Shown here: positions 38,531 through 47,826 of the stretch, piece by piece
Layout of the letters: each line of letters starts with the position of its first letter
How positions within the stretch are numbered: position 1 is the first letter of the stretch
NCBI RefSeq assembly: GCF_021568315.1
Contig: NZ_JAKGSI010000003.1
Span: 1-64,000, forward strand
Source: Corynebacterium uropygiale
GTDB lineage: Bacteria; Actinomycetota; Actinomycetes; Mycobacteriales; Mycobacteriaceae
DNA length: 64,000 bases
Reading direction: 5' to 3'
Position numbers and translations under genes: made by a program
The notes under the pieces: model-generated
Seen by the model: only the letters and a program-made list of their open reading frames with translations
Database searches by the model: none
What the model was told of the DNA's origin: nothing

Positions 38531-40099
38531 ATGATGAATAGTAAGAAGAGTCCTCACTCGCGACCGGGTCGTCAGCGGCCACAACGGGGTCGCCGCCGCG
38601 CTCTGCGCCGTGGCGACGCCCGGAAAGAGGGAAAAACCCCAGTAATTCCCACCACTTTCCAGGCTCGCGTCCTTCATTACTTACCGACGGTTGTCATCCC
38701 GCACCTCACCATGGTGCTCATCATCGTGGCGGTTGCGCTCCTGATCTTGATGCTGTCGGGCACGACCTTCATCGCGTTACCAGCAACCATCGCGATTGGC
38801 TGGTTAGTGACCAATCTCATACCTGTCGAAGCGGGGGGAGTAAGTATCGGCTTAGTCCCATTAATCCCAGCGTTAACACTGGTCACGCTGCTGGCGAAGC
38901 ACATCCACCGCGCCGTGAAGGATCGCGTCTCTATCGCGGACCTCGGCGTCATCCTCGGGCTTGTGCTTCTGGTGCCACTGGTGCTCACGGGGATTGCCAG
39001 CCTCATGCTCGTGAGCGCGGGGAGGGTGTTCGACGTCAGCCCGCCGGCCTTTTGGCCCACCGTCTCTCACGTCCTCGTCCTTCACCTCGTGGCGCTCGCC
39101 TGCGGGATGGGCACCACATTGTGGCGCGCCCTCTTCCGCCGCTATGGCATTCCGAGCGCCGTCGCCGACGACATCCGCACCGCCCGGCACTTCCTCGCCC
39201 GGCTCTGCGGCATTGCGCTCCTCATCGTCGTCGTTCTCCTGCTCGTTAACTATGACCGCCAATCGGAGATCCTGGACGCCTACCACGGGCTCGGCGCCCT
39301 CGGGGTGGTGGGGCTCATCCTTCTCAGCCTTCTCTACCTCCCGCATGCCATCATCGCGACGGCCGTCGCCCTGGTGGGCGGGGAGTTCCACATGGGCGAC
39401 ATAGTTCTCAGCCTCTTCGGTGCCCACGCGGCCCCGCTGCCGCCCCTGCCGCTCCTCGCCGCCATGCCGACGAGCATCCATCCCCTCGCGACGATCCTCC
39501 TCGCCATCCCGGCCTTCCTTGGGGCGTTCACCGCGTGGCGCCACCGCTCAGGCTGGGCTTCGGCGCTGCGCTCGGGCGTGGCCGCCGGGATCATGACGCT
39601 CATCGCCGGCTGGCTGGCCAGCGGGCAGCTGGCCGGATATGGGCATGTCGGGGCCCTCGTGGGGCTCAGCGCCGGACTTGTTGTGTTGTGGCTTGGCGGA
39701 ACGGGGCTGATCGTGGCGGGGATTATCGCCGCTGCGCAGTGGTGGAACTCCCGTGAGCCGCGCCCGGCGGCCGAGGCTGAAGAGGACGCGGACATCGACG
39801 ACGTGGACATCGACGACGCGGCTGAGCTCCCGGACGAGGAGGAAGAGGACAGCGTCGAGGATGCCGAGGACACCGAGGACGTCGAGGACAGTGGGGAGTT
39901 CGACGACGCCGCGGACGAGCCGGATCCCGCCGACCCCGAGCCCGAGGACGAGGAGGAGGACGCGGCGCCGGAGGAGAGCGAGCCTGCCCCCGTCGAGCCA
40001 CAGGATCCCGAGGAGCCGGCGGATGCGGAGGAACCCGAGGCACCCGTCGACGCCGACGAGGACACACCCGGGGGTAACCCCGACACGCGGAGTGACTAG
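38531..40099 (+). CDS. DUF6350 multispanning protein (PerM-like)
   Basis: A 522-residue membrane protein. A basic Arg/Lys-rich N-terminus (about 40 residues) leads into some 10 hydrophobic helices (about residues 43-400), then an extremely acidic, low-complexity tail (about 405-522) of Asp, Glu and Pro. Position before purN and architecture match mycobacterial PerM (Rv0955), which supports cell division and persistence. The start is uncertain: ATG 38531 or 38534 with only a distant GAGG. Confidence 0.75.
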   Translation: MMNSKKSPHSRPGRQRPQRGRRRALRRGDARKEGKTPVIPTTFQARVLHYLPTVVIPHLTMVLIIVAVALLILMLSGTTFIALPATIAIGWLVTNLIPVEAGGVSIGLVPLIPALTLVTLLAKHIHRAVKDRVSIADLGVILGLVLLVPLVLTGIASLMLVSAGRVFDVSPPAFWPTVSHVLVLHLVALACGMGTTLWRALFRRYGIPSAVADDIRTARHFLARLCGIALLIVVVLLLVNYDRQSEILDAYHGLGALGVVGLILLSLLYLPHAIIATAVALVGGEFHMGDIVLSLFGAHAAPLPPLPLLAAMPTSIHPLATILLAIPAFLGAFTAWRHRSGWASALRSGVAAGIMTLIAGWLASGQLAGYGHVGALVGLSAGLVVLWLGGTGLIVAGIIAAAQWWNSREPRPAAEAEEDADIDDVDIDDAAELPDEEEEDSVEDAEDTEDVEDSGEFDDAADEPDPADPEPEDEEEDAAPEESEPAPVEPQDPEEPADAEEPEAPVDADEDTPGGNPDTRSD

Positions 40100-40102
40100 C
40101 AT
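40097..40102 (+). promoter_or_regulatory. -10 box before purN
   Basis: TAGCAT overlaps the stop codon of the DUF6350 gene and ends 7 nt before the GTG at 40110. This supports the choice of GTG 40110 and a leaderless purN mRNA. Confidence 0.45.
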
Positions 40103-40109
40103 AGGCGGA

Positions 40110-40715
40110 GTGTCATCTACGGAACATCACAGTCCTCTGAACATCGTTGTCCTTGTGTCGGGGAGTGGGACGCTCCTTCAGTCCATCCTCGACAACCAGG
40201 ATGAGCATTATCGCGTGTCCCGCGTGGTGGCTGACACCGCCTGCCCAGCGCTGGAACGAGCTCGAGGCGTGGGCATCCCTACAGACATCGTCGCCCTTGA
40301 TGGTGACCGTCACGCATGGAACATCCGGCTCGCGGAGGCAGTAGCCCTCGGCGAACCGGATCTTGTTGTCTCTGCCGGTTTCATGAAGATCCTGGGGAAG
40401 GGTTTTCTTCACCGCTACCAGGGCAGAATCATCAACACGCATCCCGCCCTGCTGCCGAGCTTCCCCGGCGCCCACGGCGTGCGCGACGCGCTGCGCTACG
40501 GCGTCAAAGTGACGGGCTCGACGGTCCACCTGGTCGACGAAGGGGTGGACACGGGGCCCATCATCGCCCAGGAAGCCGTCGCTGTTCTGCCTGATGACAC
40601 CGAAGATGTGCTGCATGAGCGCATCAAGAAAGTTGAACGCCGACTCATCGTCTCGATTTTGCGCCGCGCTCATGTCGACGGCCGTACAGGAGAGGTTCAC
40701 TTCAAGAATGACTAA
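40110..40715 (+). CDS. purN: Phosphoribosylglycinamide formyltransferase
   Basis: A 201-residue enzyme adding the first formyl group in purine synthesis with 10-formyl-tetrahydrofolate. [14 protein letters not shown] binds phosphate, [17 protein letters not shown] contains the catalytic Asn and His, and [17 protein letters not shown] holds the Asp. The GTG at 40110 is used; GTG 40092 is an alternative, overlapping the previous stop. It overlaps purH by 8 nt. Confidence 0.92.
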   Translation: MSSTEHHSPLNIVVLVSGSGTLLQSILDNQDEHYRVSRVVADTACPALERARGVGIPTDIVALDGDRHAWNIRLAEAVALGEPDLVVSAGFMKILGKGFLHRYQGRIINTHPALLPSFPGAHGVRDALRYGVKVTGSTVHLVDEGVDTGPIIAQEAVAVLPDDTEDVLHERIKKVERRLIVSILRRAHVDGRTGEVHFKND

Positions 40716-42255
40716 AAAAGCGATTAAGCGTGCGCTCATTAGCGTGTATGACAAGAGTGGCGTGGAGGAGCTCGCCACCGGCCTGCACCAGGCGGGCGTT
40801 GAGATTGTGTCGACTGGCTCCACCGCCCAGCGGATCGCCGACGCCGGCGTCCCGGTGACCCGGGTGGAGGACCTCACGGGCTTCCCGGAGTGCCTCGAGG
40901 GTCGCGTGAAGACCCTGCACCCGCGGGTGCACGCGGGCATTCTCGCCGATACCCGGAAGGAGGATCACCTCGCGCAGCTCAAGGAGCTGGAGGTGGAGCC
41001 CTTCCAGCTCGTCGTTGTTAATCTTTATCCCTTCTCCGAGACCGTTGCCTCGGGCGCTGACCGCGATGCCTGCATCGAGCAGATCGATATCGGAGGCCCC
41101 TCGATGGTCCGCGCGGCGGCGAAGAACCACCCCTCGGTGGCGGTGGTGGTGAACCCGACCCGCTACGGGCAGGTGCTGGAGGCCGCCCAGAACGGCGGCT
41201 TCACCCTGGAAGAGCGCACTGAGCTGGCCGTCGAGGCCTTCCGTCACACCGCGTCCTATGACGTGGCCGTCGCCAGCTGGCTCGGGGCGGCGAAGGACGG
41301 GGAATTCCCCGCCTGGACCGGCTCCACGCACAGCCTCGCCCACACGCTGCGTTATGGCGAGAACCCGCACCAGAAGGCGGCCCTCTATGTCGATGAGGCC
41401 GTGAGCGGCGGCGTGGCTCAGGCGCAGCAGTTCCACGGCAAGGAGATGAGCTACAACAACTACACCGACACGGACGCCGCCTGGCGCGCCGCCTGGGACC
41501 ACGAGCGTCCCTGCGTCGCGATCATCAAGCACGCCAACCCCTGCGGCATCGCTGTCTCGGAGGAGTCCATCGCCGACGCCCACCGCCGCGCCCACGCCTG
41601 CGACTCGACGTCGGCCTATGGCGGCGTCATCGCGGCGAACCGCGAGGTGAGCGTCGAGATGGCCGAGCAGGTCAAGGACATCTTCACCGAGGTCATCATC
41701 GCGCCGAGCTACGAGGACGGTGCCATTGAGATCCTCTCCCAGAAGAAGAACATCCGCATCCTCCAGGCCGAGGCCCCGGAGCGCGGGGGCTTCGAGCAGC
41801 GCGAGGTGTCCGGCGGGCTGCTGCGCCAGGAGCGCGACATCCTCCAGGCCGAGGGCGACGACCCGGCGAACTGGCAGCTCGTGGCCGGCGAGGCGGCCGA
41901 TGAGAAGACCCTCGCCGACCTTGCCTTCGCCTGGACCACGATCCGCGCGGTGAAGTCGAACGCCATCCTCATCGCGCGCGACGGGGCGACCGTCGGCGTG
42001 GGCATGGGCCAGGTGAACCGCGTGGACTCCGCGCGGCTCGCAGTGCAGCGTGCGGGCGAGGAGCGCGTGGCCGGCGCCGTCGCCGCCTCCGACGCCTTCT
42101 TCCCCTTCGCGGACGGCTTCGAGGTGCTCGCGGAGGCTGGCGTCACGGCGGTTGTCCAACCCGGTGGCTCCATCCGCGACAACGAGGTCATCGAGGCCGC
42201 TCAGAAAGCCGGCGTGACGATGTACCTCACCGGGGCACGCCACTTCGCGCACTAG
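40708..42255 (+). CDS. purH: Bifunctional AICAR formyltransferase/IMP cyclohydrolase
   Basis: A 515-residue enzyme for the last two steps of IMP synthesis. The IMP cyclohydrolase domain (residues 1-150) has [26 protein letters not shown] and [13 protein letters not shown]; the AICAR formyltransferase domain has [13 protein letters not shown], the [13 protein letters not shown]ys-His pair and [16 protein letters not shown]. The start at 40708 is the family-typical [18 protein letters not shown]. Confidence 0.95.
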   Translation: MTKKAIKRALISVYDKSGVEELATGLHQAGVEIVSTGSTAQRIADAGVPVTRVEDLTGFPECLEGRVKTLHPRVHAGILADTRKEDHLAQLKELEVEPFQLVVVNLYPFSETVASGADRDACIEQIDIGGPSMVRAAAKNHPSVAVVVNPTRYGQVLEAAQNGGFTLEERTELAVEAFRHTASYDVAVASWLGAAKDGEFPAWTGSTHSLAHTLRYGENPHQKAALYVDEAVSGGVAQAQQFHGKEMSYNNYTDTDAAWRAAWDHERPCVAIIKHANPCGIAVSEESIADAHRRAHACDSTSAYGGVIAANREVSVEMAEQVKDIFTEVIIAPSYEDGAIEILSQKKNIRILQAEAPERGGFEQREVSGGLLRQERDILQAEGDDPANWQLVAGEAADEKTLADLAFAWTTIRAVKSNAILIARDGATVGVGMGQVNRVDSARLAVQRAGEERVAGAVAASDAFFPFADGFEVLAEAGVTAVVQPGGSIRDNEVIEAAQKAGVTMYLTGARHFAH

Positions 42256-42270
42256 AATGCGCGTGGGCAC

Positions 42271-42299
42271 GGGGAGGCTGTCGGGGGAGCGGCCTCCCC
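42271..42299 (+). terminator. Hairpin after purH
   Basis: GGGGAGGC (42271-42278) pairs with GCCTCCCC (42292-42299), 15 nt past the stop. No T-run follows. Confidence 0.45.
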
Positions 42300-42426
42300 A
42301 CTGATTCCCCATTGCCTCCCACTGGGCGGAGTAGCGGGGCAAAGTCCGATACTATGCCAGGTGAAAGGCTAGACAAGAACTTCGTGCCGGCCTGGCCGGC
42401 TCTGAGCACCGACGAGGGTGGATCCC

Positions 42427-43143
42427 ATGACGCAGAATTGGCCGGGCCCGAGCTCCCCGGGGGATAACGATCAGTCATCGACGGACAACGGGGTCCCCGT
42501 CCAGCAGTTCCCACCCCAGTACCAGCAGCAGAATTACCCCCAGGGCCCCGAGGTGCAGGGCTATTATCAGCAGCCGGTGTACGGGGGTCCCCAGCAGCCG
42601 CAGTACCAGAATCCGATGCCCCAGCAGCCCTGGGGCACGCCGCAGCCTGGCCCAGCGCCAGCAAAGAAAAACACCGGGCTCATCATCCTTCTGGTCGTGC
42701 TGGTCGTCATCCTCCTGGCCCTCCTCCTGGGCTTTGGCGCCTATTATTTTGTGTTCGAGCGCTCAGGTCAGGACAGTGCGGCGGCCAGCCAGACCACAAG
42801 CGCCTCGAGCCAGGCCCAGAGCGCGAGTCAGCACGCCCCCGCGGGGCGCCCGCCTCGGCCGAGCCTTCCGCCCGCCGCCCAGCCTGCCAATGACTCCGCC
42901 ATGAATAACGACCCGGCCGGGAACTTCAACAATGTGTACGTCGGCAGCTCGGTCACCTCCCAACCCTTCGCCGAGGCCGTCCGCGACGCCTATGCGCGGC
43001 ACTTCCTCGACACGCACGAGTATGACGCCGTCCTCGACGTCGGCAGCCCCGTCACCGGCCGGACGTATCGGATGACCTGCAAGGATAACGGTGCCTTCGT
43101 CACCTGCCGCGGCGGTGACAACGCGGTGGTCTACATCTCGTAG
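42427..43143 (+). CDS. Single-pass membrane protein with Pro/Gln-rich cytoplasmic domain
   Basis: A 238-residue protein. The N-terminal 75 residues are Pro/Gln/Tyr/Gly-rich and disordered, followed by one strong helix (about residues 83-106), a Ser/Ala/Gln linker, and an extracytoplasmic C-domain of about 95 residues containing YDAVLDVGSPVTGRTYRMTC and a second Cys six residues later (TCKDNGAFVTC), suggesting a disulfide. The layout resembles actinobacterial wall-associated proteins of unknown function. ATG 42427 follows GAGGGTGG; an in-frame GTG at 42418 exists. Confidence 0.75.
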   Translation: MTQNWPGPSSPGDNDQSSTDNGVPVQQFPPQYQQQNYPQGPEVQGYYQQPVYGGPQQPQYQNPMPQQPWGTPQPGPAPAKKNTGLIILLVVLVVILLALLLGFGAYYFVFERSGQDSAAASQTTSASSQAQSASQHAPAGRPPRPSLPPAAQPANDSAMNNDPAGNFNNVYVGSSVTSQPFAEAVRDAYARHFLDTHEYDAVLDVGSPVTGRTYRMTCKDNGAFVTCRGGDNAVVYIS

Positions 43144-43216
43144 ACCCGTCGCCCTAGCCACCCCCGAATCCGCTCCGCTGACCTGGGAAAGTCGACACAC
43201 CCCTAGGTGCGGCCAC

Positions 43217-43222
43217 TACACT
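43217..43222 (+). promoter_or_regulatory. -10 box before the lipoprotein gene
   Basis: TACACT ends 9 nt before the GTG at 43232, with TCGACA about 19 bp further upstream as a possible -35. There is no Shine-Dalgarno sequence. Confidence 0.45.
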
Positions 43223-43231
43223 CTGTACACC

Positions 43232-44116
43232 GTGAAGAAGTGTGGAACCCTTATTGCCCTGAGCCTGACGGCCGCCGCCCTGACAAGCTGCACCGTTCCC
43301 GGCACGATGCCGAAGGACTCCGCCGCTTCGGCCTCCGAGACCGCGTCGCTTCCCTCGCCGACGCTCGACGGCGACACCCCGGCCCCGGACACTGCCTCCG
43401 AGAGCGCGCCGCTGGACCTGGAGAGCGTCGTCCAGCGAGTCCAGGCCCAGTACCCCGGGGAGATCGGGATCGCGATCTCCGATGGCACACAGGAGACGAC
43501 GGGCGGCAGCACCGAGGCCGTCCCCGCCTGGTCTACGAGCAAGGTGCCGCTCGCGATCGTGGCGCTGCGCAACGACCCCCAGCAGGCCTCCGCCGTGAGC
43601 GCGGCGATTACCCAATCGGATAATGCCTCGGCCGAACAGCTATGGGCCTCCCTCGGGGATCCGGCGAGCGCCGCGCAGGCCGTCGCGCAGGTTCTCAGCG
43701 AGGGCGGCGTGAACGCCACGGTGCAAAGCCAGGTGGTGCGCCCGGGCTTCAGCAGCTTCGGGCAGACCCTCCTCAGCCCGGCGGAGGAGGCGCGCTTCGC
43801 AGCCCGCCTCTCGTGTCTGGCGGGGGCTGAGTCCGTGCTGGGCCACATGAAGAATGTCGCCGGCGATCAGTCCTATGGCCTCGGAACCCTGCCGGATGCG
43901 GCGTTCAAGGGCGGGTGGGGCCCCACCCCCGACGGCGGCTACGAGGCCAGGCAGCTCGGCACCGTGCAGGCCGACGGCGGGCGGGTAGCCATCGCGCTGT
44001 GGGTGCGCCCTGAGGCCGGGGATTATGGCACTGCCCAGCAGGCGCTCACCGCGCTGGCGTCGGAGCTCAAGCCACTGCTTGCCCAGGCCACGCCTATCGC
44101 GAACGGCTGCGCCTAG
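43232..44116 (+). CDS. Lipoprotein with a serine beta-lactamase/PBP-like domain
   Basis: A 294-residue protein. The N-terminus VKKCGTLIALSLTAAALTSC is a lipoprotein signal with LTSC as lipobox, so the protein is anchored to the outer face of the membrane. The rest resembles a class A beta-lactamase-type serine hydrolase: STSK (SxxK) in WSTSKVPLAIVAL, SDN (SxN) in QSDNASAEQLW, and KGGWG in the KTG position. Whether it hydrolyses beta-lactams or only binds peptidoglycan is unknown. The GTG start is fixed by the signal peptide. Confidence 0.8.
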   Translation: MKKCGTLIALSLTAAALTSCTVPGTMPKDSAASASETASLPSPTLDGDTPAPDTASESAPLDLESVVQRVQAQYPGEIGIAISDGTQETTGGSTEAVPAWSTSKVPLAIVALRNDPQQASAVSAAITQSDNASAEQLWASLGDPASAAQAVAQVLSEGGVNATVQSQVVRPGFSSFGQTLLSPAEEARFAARLSCLAGAESVLGHMKNVAGDQSYGLGTLPDAAFKGGWGPTPDGGYEARQLGTVQADGGRVAIALWVRPEAGDYGTAQQALTALASELKPLLAQATPIANGCA

Positions 44117-44152
44117 GGGGCAGAGGAGCGGCGCCTCCCGCGCAGGGAGGGT

Positions 44153-44821
44153 CTAGTTCGCATCCTCCTGGAGGAGCTGGAGGGTGCGCTCGACGCGGTC
44201 CTCTGGCAAGGGGGCATGGAGGACGGCCAGCGCCGCATCCGCCAGCATCCGCGCCGTCTCGGGTAGCTCGGTGCTGAAATCCGGCCAGGGGGCGGTGCCG
44301 TCGTTCTTCCTCATTTCGATGACGGACATGGCGATGTGGAAGGGAAGCTGCGTGCGCGGGTCTTCAGCGCCGACGATGTCTGCTGCGAGCTCTTGGAAGA
44401 TCCCCTCGAGCTCAGCGCGCTGCTGGTGATACTCCGCGAACTCGGTGGAGTGGGCAACAGGCAGCTGGTAGAGGCGCCCGACATTCCACCGGGAGGCCAG
44501 AAGAAGGCTCGATTCCGCTGCCACGAGGGACCACAGCCGCTGGGGCGCGGTCACCTCCGACTCTCCGAGAGCCTCAGCCAGCTTCACCGACGGCTCAATG
44601 GTGGATTTCAGCAGGGTGAGGAAGATTTCCGTCTTGGAGGGGAAGTGGTAGTAGAGCGAGGCCTGGCGGATGCCGACGGCGTCGGCGATCTGGTGCGTTG
44701 AGGTCGTCGCGAAACCCTGCGTGGTGAAGAGCTCCGAGGCAGCGTCGAGGATCTCCTCACGGGCATTGCGCCCGCGGCGACGAGGGCTGTTCTTGCGGGG
44801 TCGTCCCACTGCACCTGCCAC
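44153..44821 (-). CDS. amtR: AmtR, TetR-family master regulator of nitrogen control
   Basis: A 222-residue TetR-type repressor. The DNA-binding region (REEILDAASELFTTQGF, STHQIADAVGIRQASLYYHF) is almost identical to C. glutamicum AmtR as I recall it, as is the MAGAVGRPR start. AmtR represses ammonium uptake and assimilation genes and is released by adenylylated GlnK. The GTG start has AGGAGAG 6 nt upstream. It lies in the same position, after purH, as in C. glutamicum. Confidence 0.93.
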   Translation of the reverse strand: MAGAVGRPRKNSPRRRGRNAREEILDAASELFTTQGFATTSTHQIADAVGIRQASLYYHFPSKTEIFLTLLKSTIEPSVKLAEALGESEVTAPQRLWSLVAAESSLLLASRWNVGRLYQLPVAHSTEFAEYHQQRAELEGIFQELAADIVGAEDPRTQLPFHIAMSVIEMRKNDGTAPWPDFSTELPETARMLADAALAVLHAPLPEDRVERTLQLLQEDAN

Positions 44822-44890
44822 GAATGCTCTCCTATCGGTCGGCCGAAATATTTTTATTTTAGCGCTATCGGATGTGCTCGCGCGAGGGGG

Positions 44891-45781
44891 TTATCCCAGA
44901 ATGCGGGATGACAAGGCGTGGAGCGCCTGGGCAACCTCGCGCGCGGCCGCCCCGTACTCGGAGCGCTGGAGGGCCGGAAGGTCCGCGACGGACACATCGC
45001 TGTCGTACACCCGATCTGACCAGCGCTGCAGCTGCAGCCGGACGCCGGAGCGGAAGCCCTGGCTGAGCGCTGATTGCTCGGCGTCGGTGAGGGCTCCGGC
45101 ATCGCGGGCCACCTCGAGGCGGTGAAGCGTCGTGTGCTCGCTACCGGGGGTGGTGGCCGTCGCCCACTGAGCCACGTGCACGATGGGCACGAGGAGATGA
45201 TCTCGAATGTGGAGGGAGGCACTGAGATCCGGCAGGCCGCCATCCGCGGCGTGCACGGCCGGCGGTGTGTGCTCTACCGCGTGGCGGAGAAGGGAGATGC
45301 GCTGCTCATCGCTCAGCGGGTGCACGGGGGTGCCGAGGTCCTCCTCGCTGACATCGATGATCGTCCGCGGGGTGAGCGTCGACTCCCGATAGGGCAGGCC
45401 GGCTTCCTCGAGAAGGCCAGACAGCGTGTCCGTCTCATCGGGGCGGAGGGTGCCTTCTTCCCACCAGAGCCACTCGATGGGGGAGTCGGGGAGAGCTTCG
45501 CCCCGGCCCACGGCGCCGGTGAGCACGGGATGAGAGCTGGAGGTCCAGCCCCCGGCATGCTGCACGGCGGGGGAGAGGAGCGCCTCCCGGACGACGTGCG
45601 AGTACCACGCGGTGAGGAGGAAGGGGTCCTCCTCGTGAGCGATAGCGTTGCGGAAGAGCTCATGGGATTCCGCGAGCACGCCGCGCGCGGTGGGCACGTC
45701 GTGGCATCGCGGGGCAAGATCCGCCAAGTCGCGCAGCGAGGGGTGGAACTCCTGCCACGGAGAGGAAGCTGACGACGCCAT
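44891..45781 (-). CDS. Degenerate GlnD-like nucleotidyltransferase with DUF294 C-domain
   Basis: A 296-residue soluble protein. The C-terminal half (LHIRDHLLVPIVHVAQWATA, HTTLHRLEVARDAGALTDAE, then a Gln-rich helix) resembles the substrate-binding domain paired with DUF294 nucleotidyltransferases. The middle has GAVGRGEALPDSPIEW where an active transferase would have GSxxRxE followed by an Asp-X-Asp pair; only the Gly-Arg-Glu part survives, so catalysis is doubtful. It is next to amtR in the same orientation. Confidence 0.6.
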   Translation of the reverse strand: MASSASSPWQEFHPSLRDLADLAPRCHDVPTARGVLAESHELFRNAIAHEEDPFLLTAWYSHVVREALLSPAVQHAGGWTSSSHPVLTGAVGRGEALPDSPIEWLWWEEGTLRPDETDTLSGLLEEAGLPYRESTLTPRTIIDVSEEDLGTPVHPLSDEQRISLLRHAVEHTPPAVHAADGGLPDLSASLHIRDHLLVPIVHVAQWATATTPGSEHTTLHRLEVARDAGALTDAEQSALSQGFRSGVRLQLQRWSDRVYDSDVSVADLPALQRSEYGAAAREVAQALHALSSRILG

Positions 45782-45983
45782 CAGTTATGAACACCCTTTC
45801 TACCCGGCCGTCCTCGTTGCCCACTGAGGTCCCGATGCACTCATCCAGGCGCATCGGGATGTGGGCACTAGCCCTTTATCATAATGCGAGAAACGGGGTG
45901 CGGAAAACAGCGGGGTGGGGTGCCTGAACGCCTGCCAGAACGCCTGCGGGATCGGCTGCGCCACACGGTGTGCGGATATGCAT

Positions 45984-46017
45984 AAACCCACCCTCCGCGG
46001 GGCGGATGGGTGGGTTT
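45984..46017 (-). terminator. Terminator of the rpmB-rpmG-rpsN-rpsR operon
   Basis: AAACCCACCC (45984-45993) pairs perfectly with GGGTGGGTTT (46008-46017) about 60 nt past the rpsR stop. The stem itself ends in U on the minus strand and is followed by TATGCATAT. Confidence 0.65.
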
Positions 46018-46076
46018 AGAGAGCTTTTACCGTGTCACCAACTACAGCGGCAAAAGGGCGCTGTTGTGATCCCGTC

Positions 46077-46325
46077 TTAGCGGGTAGTGAACGGCAGGAG
46101 AGCCATTTCGCGCGCGTTCTTCACGGCGGTAGCGACCTCGCGCTGCTGCTTCGGGGTCAGGCCGGTGACGCGACGAGAACGGATCTTGTGACGATCGGAG
46201 ATGAACAGACGAAGGGTCTTGATGTCCTTGTAGTCCACCTTCTCAATACCCTCAGCCTTGAGGGGGTTCTTCTTCGGGCGGTGGGACTGCTCCATCCGCG
46301 CCTTACGGTGATTGTTGCGCTTCAT
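46077..46325 (-). CDS. rpsR: 30S ribosomal protein S18, cysteine-free paralogue
   Basis: An 82-residue S18. [37 protein letters not shown] and [18 protein letters not shown] match the family. It has no cysteine, so it is the zinc-independent (C-minus) type. It is the last gene of a four-gene minus-strand operon and lies 12 nt after rpsN. Whether a zinc-binding copy exists elsewhere cannot be seen from this window. Confidence 0.95.
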   Translation of the reverse strand: MKRNNHRKARMEQSHRPKKNPLKAEGIEKVDYKDIKTLRLFISDRHKIRSRRVTGLTPKQQREVATAVKNAREMALLPFTTR

Positions 46326-46337
46326 GAATTTACTCCC

Positions 46338-46643
46338 TTACCAGCTGGACTTGCGAACACCCGGAAGCTCACCGCGGTGAGCCATCTCGCGCATACGAAC
46401 ACGGGACAGACCGAACTTCCGCAGGTAGCCGCGCGGGCGACCATCGTGGGAGTCACGGTTGCGGACGCGCACGGGGGAGGCGTCGCGCGGCTGACGGTTG
46501 AGCTCGAACTGGGCGTCGAGGCGCTCGTCGTCCGTGCTGTTCGGGTTCTTGATGATGGCCTTGAGCTCGTTACGGCGCTCCGCGTAGCGGGCGACGATTT
46601 CCTTACGCTGCTCGTTCTTGGCGATCTTGGACTTCTTCGCCAT
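46338..46643 (-). CDS. rpsN: 30S ribosomal protein S14, zinc-independent type
   Basis: A 101-residue S14 of the long type, starting [17 protein letters not shown] and ending [20 protein letters not shown]. The short zinc-ribbon S14 (61 residues with CxxC pairs) is not what is encoded here. It lies 4 nt after rpmG. Long S14 genes of this kind are typically derepressed by Zur in actinobacteria. Confidence 0.95.
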   Translation of the reverse strand: MAKKSKIAKNEQRKEIVARYAERRNELKAIIKNPNSTDDERLDAQFELNRQPRDASPVRVRNRDSHDGRPRGYLRKFGLSRVRMREMAHRGELPGVRKSSW

Positions 46644-46647
46644 ACTC

Positions 46648-46812
46648 TTATCGCTCCTCGCGGAATTCGACGTGCTTGCGGGCGACCGGATCGTACTTCT
46701 TCAGCGTGATGCGGTCGGGGGTGTTGCGCTTGTTCTTGCGGGTCACATAGGTGTACCCGGTACCCGCAGTGGACTTCAGCTTGATGATCGGGCGGACGTC
46801 ATTGCGAGCCAT
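46648..46812 (-). CDS. rpmG: 50S ribosomal protein L33, cysteine-free
   Basis: A 54-residue protein too short for a usual ORF cut-off. It translates as [20 protein letters not shown] followed by [10 protein letters not shown], then [19 protein letters not shown]. These are the L33 core blocks without the four zinc-ligand cysteines. The start codon lies 2 nt after the rpmB stop and the stop 4 nt before rpsN, so it is firmly inside the operon. Confidence 0.95.
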   Translation of the reverse strand: MARNDVRPIIKLKSTAGTGYTYVTRKNKRNTPDRITLKKYDPVARKHVEFREER

Positions 46813-46814
46813 AG

Positions 46815-47051
46815 TTAGATCTTCTCCCCACGAGCCTTGATACGAGCAACGACAGCTTCAATGCCATCGCGGTCGATGATCTTCAGGCCCTTCGTCGAAA
46901 CGTTCAGGGTGACGGTGCGCCCCAGGGAGGGCACGTAGAACCGACGGCGCTGAATGTTGGGGTTCCAACGGCGCGACGTACGGCGGTGCGAGTGCGAGAC
47001 AGACTTGCCGAATCCCGGCTTGCGTCCCGTAACCTGGCAAATAGCCGACAT
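46815..47051 (-). CDS. rpmB: 50S ribosomal protein L28, no zinc motif
   Basis: A 78-residue L28, first gene of the operon. [20 protein letters not shown] and [18 protein letters not shown] are the family blocks. A single cysteine (AICQV) replaces the CxxC pair of the zinc-binding actinobacterial form. GGAGAAGGAAGT lies just before the ATG on the minus strand. A strong TATGAT -10 and a palindrome lie 110-150 nt upstream. Confidence 0.95.
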   Translation of the reverse strand: MSAICQVTGRKPGFGKSVSHSHRRTSRRWNPNIQRRRFYVPSLGRTVTLNVSTKGLKIIDRDGIEAVVARIKARGEKI

Positions 47052-47164
47052 GGACTTCCTTCTCCTAGCCGCCCACGTTCAACTCACGGCGCGCCGCACC
47101 GATCGCGAGTACAGATTCTCTGCATCGCTGCAGGTCGGGGCGCAGCCAGTGCCAGCTGACGGGG

Positions 47165-47182
47165 CGAAAACGAATATTTTCG
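47165..47182. promoter_or_regulatory. Candidate Zur operator upstream of rpmB
   Basis: CGAAAA (47165-47170) and TTTTCG (47177-47182) form an A/T-rich inverted repeat around CGAATA. On the minus strand it begins about 15 nt after the start site implied by the TATGAT box at 47199-47204, so a bound repressor would block transcription. Zur boxes of actinobacteria are A/T-rich palindromes with GAAAA-like arms, so this is a reasonable but unproven match. Confidence 0.45.
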
Positions 47183-47198
47183 ACAACAGCAAGAGGGA

Positions 47199-47204
47199 AT
47201 CATA
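47199..47204 (-). promoter_or_regulatory. -10 box of the rpmB operon
   Basis: TATGAT on the minus strand, one mismatch from TATAAT. It would give a leader of about 145 nt before rpmB. No clear -35 is visible. Confidence 0.45.
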
Positions 47205-47535
47205 CTAGAAATGCGGCGGACTACCTAATTCCCTGAGCAGGGCGGTTCCTCGATGGGGGTCGCCCAGGGGGTCCTGCCTGGGATTCCGTGGATTTCCTTT
47301 TCTTTCCGCCATGCTGTACTGTGGTTCGAGTTGCCAACGCGGGCATCCAGCCCTGCGCGCCTAAGGAAGCTCTGCCAGGAGCGCCCGGGGCGGGTAGGGA
47401 GGACGCAGTCCCTGTGAGGCCGCGGCGGCAGACCTATCACCACTAAACATCACGAACCCAACTCAGGCACGATTCCGGCGTTGGTGATGCGCCGGGAAGC
47501 GACCTGAAGTTCAACCCTGAGGGAATCGAGACTGT
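47205..47535. other. Leader region of rpmE2
   Basis: About 330 bp with no gene. A TGTACT box near 47315 with TTTCCT 16 bp upstream could be the rpmE2 promoter. A CCCAGG/CCTGGG hairpin near 47264-47284 has no T-run. I did not find a second copy of the CGAAAA palindrome here. Confidence 0.35.
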
Positions 47536-47805
47536 ATGAAGAAGGACATTCACCCGGATTACCACCCGGTGGTTTTCCAGGATGCCAGCACGGGCCACAA
47601 GTTCCTGACCCGTTCGACTGTCACCTCCGCTCGTACCATCGAGTGGGAAGATGGCAATGAGTACCCGCTGATCGTCGCCGACGTCACCAGCGAGTCTCAC
47701 CCGTTCTGGACCGGTGCGCAGCGTGTCATGGACACCGCTGGTCGCGTCGAGAAGTTCCAGCGTCGTTTCGGTGGTATGGCCCGCCGTAAGAAGAAGAACT
47801 CTTAA
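47536..47805 (+). CDS. rpmE2: 50S ribosomal protein L31 type B (zinc-free)
   Basis: An 89-residue L31 of the B type ([54 protein letters not shown]) without the four cysteines of type A. It is divergent from the rpmB operon and 21 nt before rpmF. Type B L31 replaces type A during zinc starvation or in stationary phase. Confidence 0.95.
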   Translation: MKKDIHPDYHPVVFQDASTGHKFLTRSTVTSARTIEWEDGNEYPLIVADVTSESHPFWTGAQRVMDTAGRVEKFQRRFGGMARRKKKNS

Positions 47806-47826
47806 GGTCCAGGAGGGAGAGAAACC

